Below, piece by piece: positions 5,746 through 10,193 of a stretch of 10,193 bases of DNA. The translations under genes were made by a program, and so were the position numbers. This DNA comes from Acidaminococcus sp. CAG:917. Lineage in GTDB: Bacteria > Bacillota > Clostridia > Christensenellales > CAG-917. How positions within the stretch are numbered: position 1 is the stretch's first letter; each line of letters begins with the position of its first letter. The stretch covers positions 1-10,193 of the forward strand of contig FR901026.1 in the NCBI GenBank assembly GCA_000437555.1. The letters are read 5' to 3'. Below the pieces are notes generated by a model. It saw nothing but the letters and a program-made list of their open reading frames with translations, did not search any database and was not told where the DNA came from.

Positions 5746-6225
5746 ATGAATAAAGTTTTGGTTGCTTATTTTTCTTGCACCGCGGCGACGAAAAAGGCTG
5801 CAAAGACGCTGGCGAAAGCTGCAGGGGCGGACCTTTATGAAATCGAGCCTGAAGTTCCTTATTCAAGCTCCGATTTAAATTGGATGGACAGTCACAGCCG
5901 TTCTTCCGTGGAGATGAAAGACCCCGCTTCAAGACCGAAAATCAAAGGCGGCGTAGAGAATATGAACGAATACGATGTGATTTTTGTCGGTTTTCCGATA
6001 TGGTGGTATATCGCTCCGCATATAATCGACACCTTTTTGGAAAGCTACGACTTCGGCAAAAAACTTATCGTTCCGTTTGCCACGAGCGGCGGAAGCGGAA
6101 TCGGGAAAGCGGAAGAGGCTTTAAAGAAAAGTTACCCTTCCTTGAACTGGGGAAAGGGCAGATTGCTCAATTCGCTTATGAAGGAAGCGGAAGCAAAGGA
6201 ATGGGTAAAGCAATTTGTGGAATAA
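5746..6225 (+). CDS. Flavodoxin-family protein
   Basis: This 159-residue protein is a stand-alone flavodoxin domain, an FMN-binding electron carrier or small quinone/NAD(P)H reductase relative, in the cytoplasm. The N-terminal strand VLVAYFS leads into the phosphate loop SCTAATK (10-16), matching S-x-T-x-x-T-K. The second loop is VGFPIWWYIAPHIIDTF (81-97), whose Trp pair probably stacks on the flavin. The third is FATSGGSGIG (111-120). These are typical of the flavodoxin_4-like group. AAGGAGG at 5734-5740, 5 bases from the ATG, is an ideal ribosome site. The gene starts 48 bases after the CMD-like gene and has no promoter of its own that I see, so the two are probably co-transcribed; this pairing is common in Firmicutes redox operons. 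The electron donor and acceptor are unknown. Confidence 0.9.
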   Translation: MNKVLVAYFSCTAATKKAAKTLAKAAGADLYEIEPEVPYSSSDLNWMDSHSRSSVEMKDPASRPKIKGGVENMNEYDVIFVGFPIWWYIAPHIIDTFLESYDFGKKLIVPFATSGGSGIGKAEEALKKSYPSLNWGKGRLLNSLMKEAEAKEWVKQFVE

Positions 6226-6316
6226 ATTTTAATCGAATTAAAAATCGTAATAGGTTAAATAATTTAGCGAATGATTTTCAAAAAAATTGAAAACCGTTTA
6301 AGTTAAATTCATATTT

Positions 6317-6344
6317 AAAAATCCTGCTGCAAGGCAGGATTTTT
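6317..6344. terminator. Bidirectional intrinsic terminator between convergent units
   Basis: AAAAATCCTGC (6317-6327) and GCAGGATTTTT (6334-6344) form a perfect 11-bp stem with a 6-base loop. The A run and T run make it active on both strands. It ends the CMD-flavodoxin operon from the left and the methyltransferase gene from the right. Confidence 0.9.
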
Positions 6345-6416
6345 AATTTTATTTACCTTCAAACGCTCATAGATAGTTTTATATCATGCTATGCTTTTTG
6401 AGAAGTTATTTAAAAA

Positions 6417-7343
6417 TTAAACCGCAAAAAGCGTTATTTCGGTAGGGTAAATCGGAGAACTGTTATATCTCAGGTAAAATTTATACGAGTCGTTATAGCT
6501 ATTTATTGTTTCGGGGATTTGCCACAGGTGGTCGTTGTTATGATATACTGAAATCAAAAGGCGGGGCTTTTCGTTTGCTATATGATTTTTTGCACCGTGT
6601 ATCGCCTTTAACTCATAGCCTTCTATATCCGCTTTTATCAAAGTTAAAGGCTCGTTTATATCCTCGTCGAGCGTAGTAACTTTTACGCTCTTTTCGCCGT
6701 TGGCGGATAGGGTATTCGACGAAACGTCATTGTTTCGGTTAGCCAGGCAGAGAGTTTCTTGCCTGTCGCCTATACCGCAATTTCTAAAAATTATGTTTTT
6801 ATAGCCTGCAAGATTTTGTTTGAGCTTTTCAAAAGTCGAAGGCGTAATTTCATAGCAATATATTTTTTTATAACAATCCTCGCCGTAGTTTTTTATATAG
6901 CTAATCACGCTGTCTCCCGTATACGCACCGAGGTCGGCAATGACCTCATCGGGAGAACATTTTAATATATCGTGGTCAAAGTAGTCGTCAAAAAGGTTTT
7001 CTTTTGTCCTTGAAGTGGATTTAAAATCGTATCTATACCAATTTGAAAGAATGGAAAAAAGCGTTTTTTTGGAACGGAAATCGCACAGTTTTTCATATAA
7101 TCGGACAAAGTCGTCTATATGATCTTTAAGCGCAATTTGTTTTAATGCTATTTCTTCAAAAATACCTTTTTCGCTGTCGAGTTTCCCCCAAAACCCGAAT
7201 TTGTTAAAAAAATTTTCACAGCTTTTTCTCGTCACTTCCGGCACTTTGTCAAATGCCTTTCTCATACGGTAATACATTTCTTTTTCGTCAAGAGATTTAA
7301 TTTCTTCGCAAAGGCCGTAAAATTCTCTGTCAATAATTATCAT
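6417..7343 (-). CDS. FkbM-family SAM-dependent methyltransferase
   Basis: This 308-residue protein carries a class I methyltransferase domain of the FkbM type (Methyltransf_21) in its C-terminal two thirds. Motif I is VIADLGAYTGDSV (134-146), which binds S-adenosylmethionine. YCYEITPSTFEKL (162-174) supplies the acidic residue for the ribose. VTTLDE (222-227) and TLIKADIEGYELKAIHGA (234-251) are the FkbM hallmark, followed by RLLISVYH. The family O-methylates sugars, polyketides and other metabolites; the substrate here is unknown. The N-terminal 120 residues are helical and not recognised, longer than in minimal FkbM proteins. AGGAG (7350-7354 on the plus strand) lies 6 bases from the ATG. 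No clear promoter or terminator separates it from the upstream DUF3784-type gene on the same strand, so it may share that gene's transcript. Confidence 0.88.
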   Translation of the reverse strand: MIIIDREFYGLCEEIKSLDEKEMYYRMRKAFDKVPEVTRKSCENFFNKFGFWGKLDSEKGIFEEIALKQIALKDHIDDFVRLYEKLCDFRSKKTLFSILSNWYRYDFKSTSRTKENLFDDYFDHDILKCSPDEVIADLGAYTGDSVISYIKNYGEDCYKKIYCYEITPSTFEKLKQNLAGYKNIIFRNCGIGDRQETLCLANRNNDVSSNTLSANGEKSVKVTTLDEDINEPLTLIKADIEGYELKAIHGAKNHIANEKPRLLISVYHNNDHLWQIPETINSYNDSYKFYLRYNSSPIYPTEITLFAV

Positions 7344-7410
7344 AAATTTCTCCTAAAGACATCAATATTACTATATGACAGAGCATTAAAAGAGGATTGC
7401 TTGCAAAGAA

Positions 7411-7505
7411 TTATTTTTTAAATTTATCGGACAGATTGGCGAAAATTACGCAAATAAAATCAATGCCGATATAATTGCGCAGTAGACTTTAAAAGCCGTT
7501 ACAAA
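7411..7505 (-). pseudogene. Frameshifted 3' remnant of a second DUF3784-type gene
   Basis: Directly after the stop of the intact DUF3784-type gene, the same frame reads AFKVYCAIISALILFA. After a one-base shift the other frame reads VIFANLSDKFKK and then TAA (7411-7413). Together these match the end of the intact neighbour, whose last residues include IAIIVSLCLFALLFANLSGKFKK in two adjoining parts around FALL. It is therefore a decayed copy of the 3' end, left by tandem duplication and deletion between paralogues. It lacks a start and cannot be expressed as a protein. Confidence 0.75.
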
Positions 7506-7838
7506 TCATTTTTTAAATTTTCCTGAAAGGTTAGCAAAAAGTAGGGCAAACAGACACAGGGAAACAATAATGGCAATGTATAAATATATCAGCCAGTCGA
7601 TTTTAAAATATCCCGCTAAGGCAGGCATCGGAGTGCAAATAGCTATCGGCAAAAGTATTGCACCCATAAACCGCGAGAGTTTTACCTTGTCGTATTTTTC
7701 CTTTTCCTCTTTAGGTAGGGTATTAAAGCCCGCAATTAAATTTGCGCCCTTTCCCGATAGAAGAACCGCCGACAATATTACGAGCAACAGAGCGATGGCT
7801 CCCGTTACGGAAAAGGCAATTATATCCGATTGAGTCAT
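7506..7838 (-). CDS. DUF3784-type small membrane protein
   Basis: This 110-residue integral membrane protein has three predicted helices, at about residues 6-27, 57-79 and 82-102. Between the first two lies the family signature SGKGANLIAGFNT (28-40), then a charged stretch rich in Lys and Glu. The tail FKK is basic. The family is widespread in Firmicutes and has no known function; members sit near stress, transport or defence genes without a clear pattern. The ATG at 7836-7838 is chosen because GGGAGG (7843-7848 on the plus strand) lies 4 bases before it; an upstream in-frame ATG at 7862 would put the ribosome site inside the gene. It is transcribed divergently from the macrodomain gene, and a decayed paralogue follows it. 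Confidence 0.82.
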   Translation of the reverse strand: MTQSDIIAFSVTGAIALLLVILSAVLLSGKGANLIAGFNTLPKEEKEKYDKVKLSRFMGAILLPIAICTPMPALAGYFKIDWLIYLYIAIIVSLCLFALLFANLSGKFKK

Positions 7839-7898
7839 TTTGCCTCCCTTAAGTTGTAGCACAAATGAAAATTTTTAACTGTGCTCAATTGCGTATAT

Positions 7899-7927
7899 AT
7901 TTTATCATCTGACTTTATCGTAGTCAA
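7899..7927 (-). promoter_or_regulatory. Minus-strand promoter of the DUF3784-type gene
   Basis: Read on the minus strand: TTGACT (7927-7922), a 17-base spacer and TAAAAT (7904-7899) with a TGn extension. The first four bases of the -35 are the inner end of the inverted-repeat arm TGCCCGTTGA. Confidence 0.72.
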
Positions 7928-7990
7928 CGGGCAGATTTAAACTAAATTCGGTTAGACAAAACGAGCTTTTGCCTCTTCATTGCCCGTTGA
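7924..7990. promoter_or_regulatory. Perfect 10-base inverted repeat overlapping both divergent -35 boxes
   Basis: TCAACGGGCA (7924-7933) and TGCCCGTTGA (7981-7990) are exact reverse complements 47 bases apart. Each arm ends in the TTGA that starts a -35 box, one facing left and one facing right. A single regulator bound to both arms, or a loop between them, could control both promoters together. TGCCC is not needed for the promoters themselves. Confidence 0.6.
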
Positions 7991-8015
7991 AAAACATTGA
8001 ATTTAATGCTATAAT
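7987..8015 (+). promoter_or_regulatory. Plus-strand promoter towards the macrodomain gene
   Basis: TTGAAA (7987-7992), a 17-base spacer and TATAAT (8010-8015) with a TGn extension (8007-8009). The predicted start near 8022 leaves a leader of about 165 bases before the ATG at 8188. In the leader AATAGGTA occurs at 8080-8087 and 8110-8117; I see no known riboswitch. Confidence 0.75.
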
Positions 8016-8187
8016 TATTATAATATGATTATAAATATTGCCCCCTTTTCCAATATAATTTAAGCTTTATCAAACTTGCAATAGGTAGGTGATATCAAAT
8101 TGTCAATCAAATAGGTAAATTTCTATGCCACGGCGACGACAATTTATAGATAAAACAGGCAAGTAGGCATGCTGTAAAGGAGAGATT

Positions 8188-8694
8188 ATGTCTTTGCATA
8201 TTATAAAAGCGGATATAACGAAAATCGAATGTGACGCAATAGTTAATGCGGCAAATAAAACCTTGCTGGGCGGAGGAGGTGTGGACGGAGCGATTCACCG
8301 AGCGGCAGGGCATATGCTTTTGGAAGAATGTAAAACGCTTGGCGGTTGCAATACAGGCGAGGCCAAATTGACAAAAGGCTACAGTTTGCCCGCTAAATAC
8401 GTCATTCATACGGTAGGGCCTGTCTGGCACGGCGGGAACAGAGGCGAAAAAGAATTGCTTGAATCCTGCTACAAATCATCGCTTGCTCTTGCAAAGGCAA
8501 ATGGCTTTGCAACGATTGCGTTTCCGCTTATTTCGGCAGGGGTTTACGGTTATCCGAAAAAAGATGCAATCAGCGTTGCTGTAGGTGAGATAACTAAGTT
8601 TTTAAAAAGCAATAATATGGAAATATATCTCGTTCTTTTTGACGCCGAGGTATATTCTATCGGAAAAAGTCTTTATAAAGAGTATTACGATTAA
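8188..8694 (+). CDS. Macrodomain protein (MacroD/YmdB-like ADP-ribose hydrolase)
   Basis: This 168-residue protein is a single, complete macrodomain with the conserved core of MacroD-type enzymes, which remove ADP-ribose from acidic residues or deacetylate O-acetyl-ADP-ribose. Visible motifs are DAIVNAAN (16-23) followed by GGGGVDGAIHRAAG (28-41), in which Asn20, Asn23 and Asp33 are the expected catalytic and ribose-contacting residues. YSLPAKYVIHTVGPVWHGG (65-83) follows, and then SAGVYGYP (116-123), which wraps the diphosphate. AAAGGAGA (8176-8183) provides a strong ribosome site. Nothing looks missing, so activity is expected. There is no adjacent ADP-ribosyltransferase or sirtuin. It has its own promoter and is divergent to the DUF3784-type gene. 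Substrate (protein, nucleic acid or metabolite) is not decided by the sequence. Confidence 0.92.
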   Translation: MSLHIIKADITKIECDAIVNAANKTLLGGGGVDGAIHRAAGHMLLEECKTLGGCNTGEAKLTKGYSLPAKYVIHTVGPVWHGGNRGEKELLESCYKSSLALAKANGFATIAFPLISAGVYGYPKKDAISVAVGEITKFLKSNNMEIYLVLFDAEVYSIGKSLYKEYYD

Positions 8695-8780
8695 AATTGC
8701 TTTAATGTTTCGGTAGTATTATAAGATAAAGATGTTTTCAAGCCGCCGCTTTTGAATAGCCGACAGTCTTTAAAAGGGAA

Positions 8781-8809
8781 TTGATTTTAATCGGGTTTTG
8801 TGATATAAT
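8781..8809 (+). promoter_or_regulatory. Promoter of the dGTPase-like gene
   Basis: TTGATT (8781-8786), a 17-base spacer and TATAAT (8804-8809) with a TGn extension (8801-8803). The start near 8816 gives a leader of about 80 bases that contains the hairpin at 8829-8857. No terminator was seen between the macrodomain gene and this promoter, so some read-through is likely. Confidence 0.8.
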
Positions 8810-8828
8810 TAAGCATCGAATAACGATA

Positions 8829-8857
8829 TTGCCGTAAAATTTATAAGCTTATGGCAA
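8829..8857 (+). promoter_or_regulatory. Leader hairpin of the dGTPase-like mRNA
   Basis: TTGCCGTAA (8829-8837) pairs with TTATGGCAA (8849-8857) through nine base pairs, one of them G-U, around an 11-base loop. There is no T run after it, so it is not a terminator. It lies in the untranslated leader and may affect stability or translation, or be a protein-binding dyad. Confidence 0.4.
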
Positions 8858-8896
8858 CGATACATTATAATGACGGTCTGAATTAAAAGGAATAAT

Positions 8897-10099
8897 ATGT
8901 TTAAATCACCCAGCGATTATCTTGAAAGGCAGATTTGCCTGGATAAAAAGAACAATTGGAAAAATCCTTACGCCATGTCGGACAATTTAATCATAAGGAG
9001 AAATCCCGATAAGGACAAGGCGACTTTTGTGCGACCTGCCTTTGTCAGGGACGTAGAAAAAATTTTACATCTTCCCGTTTATAACCGATACGGCGATAAA
9101 ACGCAGGTTTTTTCATTTTATAAAAACGACGATATAACCCGCCGCGGACTTCACGTGCAGATTGTATCGAGGATTGCGCGTGACCTCGGGGCGGTGCTGG
9201 GGCTTAACGTCGATTTAATCGAGGCGATTGCGCTCGGGCACGACATAGGGCATACTCCGTTCGGACATGCAGGAGAGAGATTTTTAAGCGAACTGCTTTA
9301 TAATAACACGGGAAGATATTTTAACCACAACGTGCAGAGCGTGCGTGTTCTCGATACGCTGTATCTTAGAAATTTATCGCTTCAAACGCTTGACGGAATA
9401 CTTTGTCACAACGGCGAATTTGAACTTAAAGAATACCGTCCTGCGCCGCCCATCACGTTTGAGGAATTCGATAAAAAGGTGGAAAATTGTTACGTTGACA
9501 AAAAGGCGATTGAAAAGCTTGTTCCCGTAACGTTAGAAGCTTGCGTCGTGCGCATAAGCGATATCATAGCATATCTCGGCAAAGACAGACAGGACGCGAG
9601 AAAAGCGCAAAAACTCGATATTGACGACAAATTCTCAATGTCGGAAATCGGGACCAACAATTCTGAAATTATAAATAATCTCACGATTGATATTTTGGAG
9701 CATAGCTATCGCAAAGATTATCTTATGCTTAGCGAAACGGCTTTTAACGCTTTGAAGGCGGCAAAAAAAGAAAATTATGAATATATATATAAGTCGGAAG
9801 ATTTAGAAAGTAAATATAACGGAATTATAAAACCGATGTTTAAAGATATTTACGATAAGATGCTCTCCGACGTCGTTTCTAAAAATACAAAGTCGGTCAT
9901 TTACCGCCATCATATCGAAAATATCGATACCTATTATAAATATTACAAAAAAAGCGTGCCTTATTCCGAAACCGAGCCCAATCAGATAGTGTGCGACTTC
10001 ATAGCTTCTATGACGGACGACTACTTTATCGACCTTCACGACAGGCTTTTTCCGAACAGCGAATATAAAATCGTCTACACCTCATATTTCGACAACTAA
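8897..10099 (+). CDS. dGTP triphosphohydrolase-like HD-domain protein
   Basis: This 400-residue protein belongs to the dGTPase/SAMHD1-like branch of HD phosphohydrolases, which cleave dNTPs to nucleoside and triphosphate and so set dNTP pools. The N-terminal part has the family pattern RPAFVRDVEKILHLPVYNR (46-64) and KTQVF (68-72). Metal ligands of the HD motif appear in order: His86 (RGLHVQ), His115-Asp116 (LGHDIGHTPFGH, with His119 and His124) and Asp222 (RISDIIAY). The downstream YLGKDRQDA is also typical. The C-terminal third is helical and less conserved. An AAAAGG (8885-8890) precedes the ATG. The length is within the family range (about 330-500). Nucleotide preference cannot be read from the sequence. 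A role in housekeeping or in limiting phage by dNTP depletion are both known for this family. Confidence 0.9.
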   Translation: MFKSPSDYLERQICLDKKNNWKNPYAMSDNLIIRRNPDKDKATFVRPAFVRDVEKILHLPVYNRYGDKTQVFSFYKNDDITRRGLHVQIVSRIARDLGAVLGLNVDLIEAIALGHDIGHTPFGHAGERFLSELLYNNTGRYFNHNVQSVRVLDTLYLRNLSLQTLDGILCHNGEFELKEYRPAPPITFEEFDKKVENCYVDKKAIEKLVPVTLEACVVRISDIIAYLGKDRQDARKAQKLDIDDKFSMSEIGTNNSEIINNLTIDILEHSYRKDYLMLSETAFNALKAAKKENYEYIYKSEDLESKYNGIIKPMFKDIYDKMLSDVVSKNTKSVIYRHHIENIDTYYKYYKKSVPYSETEPNQIVCDFIASMTDDYFIDLHDRLFPNSEYKIVYTSYFDN

Positions 10100-10136
10100 A
10101 ATCACAATCATATTTAATAGTTTTGCTTTAAACGAC

Positions 10137-10162
10137 AGCCTCTTTTTAAAGAGGCTTTTATT
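10137..10162 (+). terminator. Intrinsic terminator of the dGTPase-like gene
   Basis: AGCCTCTTT (10137-10145) and AAAGAGGCT (10148-10156) form a strong stem followed by T residues. In the RNA the loop probably opens to TTTA. Confidence 0.88.
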
Positions 10163-10166
10163 TTAT

Positions 10167-10193
10167 AACGGCTTGCATTCGCCGTTTTTGTTT
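10167..10193. terminator. Second terminator-like hairpin at the window edge
   Basis: AACGGC (10167-10172) and GCCGTT (10181-10186) pair around an 8-base loop and are followed by a T-rich run to the end. It could back up the preceding terminator. The next gene is out of view. Confidence 0.6.

Noticed and set aside
5880..6290. 136-residue plus-strand frame overlapping flavodoxin
   Set aside because: Flavodoxin in the other frame has clear family motifs and a perfect ribosome site; this frame is Arg-rich shadow sequence.
8107..8430. 107-residue minus-strand frame over the macrodomain start
   Set aside because: Antisense to a well-supported gene, no ribosome site and no family resemblance.

Overview
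The window looks like a piece of a low-GC Bacillota (probably Clostridia) chromosome. It has AT-rich spacers, strong GGAGG-type ribosome binding sites, SigA-like promoters with 16-18 base spacers and frequent TGn extended -10 boxes, and hairpin-plus-T-run terminators. Every assignment here is from reading the sequence and recognising families; no database search was run.

Layout. Positions 1-892 hold a promoter with a perfect dyad, a decayed glyoxalase/VOC gene and an intact GNAT acetyltransferase. Positions 893-1562 hold no convincing gene: there is an open frame of unknown meaning, a terminator, and an unusually hairpin-dense element of about 300 bases whose two ends can pair (1090-1392). 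Positions 1563-3381 are a self-contained, very AT-rich cassette: promoter with a palindrome over its -10, a 569-residue protein fusing an N-terminal GHKL ATPase to a C-terminal PD-(D/E)XK nuclease-like domain, and a terminator. Positions 3382-3675 are a gene-free stretch with a possible structured RNA. Positions 3676-4698 carry a lipoprotein of unknown function. Positions 4828-6344 are an operon of a double-domain carboxymuconolactone-decarboxylase-like protein, interrupted by one in-frame amber codon, and a flavodoxin. On the minus strand lie an FkbM-family methyltransferase (6417-7343), a frameshifted scrap of a DUF3784-type gene (7411-7505) and an intact DUF3784-type membrane protein (7506-7838). 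A divergent promoter region (7899-8015) with a perfect 10-base inverted repeat separates these from a macrodomain protein (8188-8694), which is followed by a dGTPase-like HD phosphohydrolase (8897-10099) and tandem terminators.

How it fits together. These are mostly small accessory genes in their own transcription units: stress and redox (VOC relic, CMD, flavodoxin), nucleotide and ADP-ribose metabolism (macrodomain, dGTPase) and one probable defence or DNA-processing gene (GHKL ATPase-nuclease). Three genes are visibly broken or decaying (VOC, CMD with its amber codon, the DUF3784 scrap), so the region is under gene turnover. The most interesting items are the ATPase-nuclease fusion on an AT-rich cassette beside a hairpin-dense element, the amber codon at what is normally a glutamine in CMD, and the matched operator-like sites placed identically over two divergent promoters.
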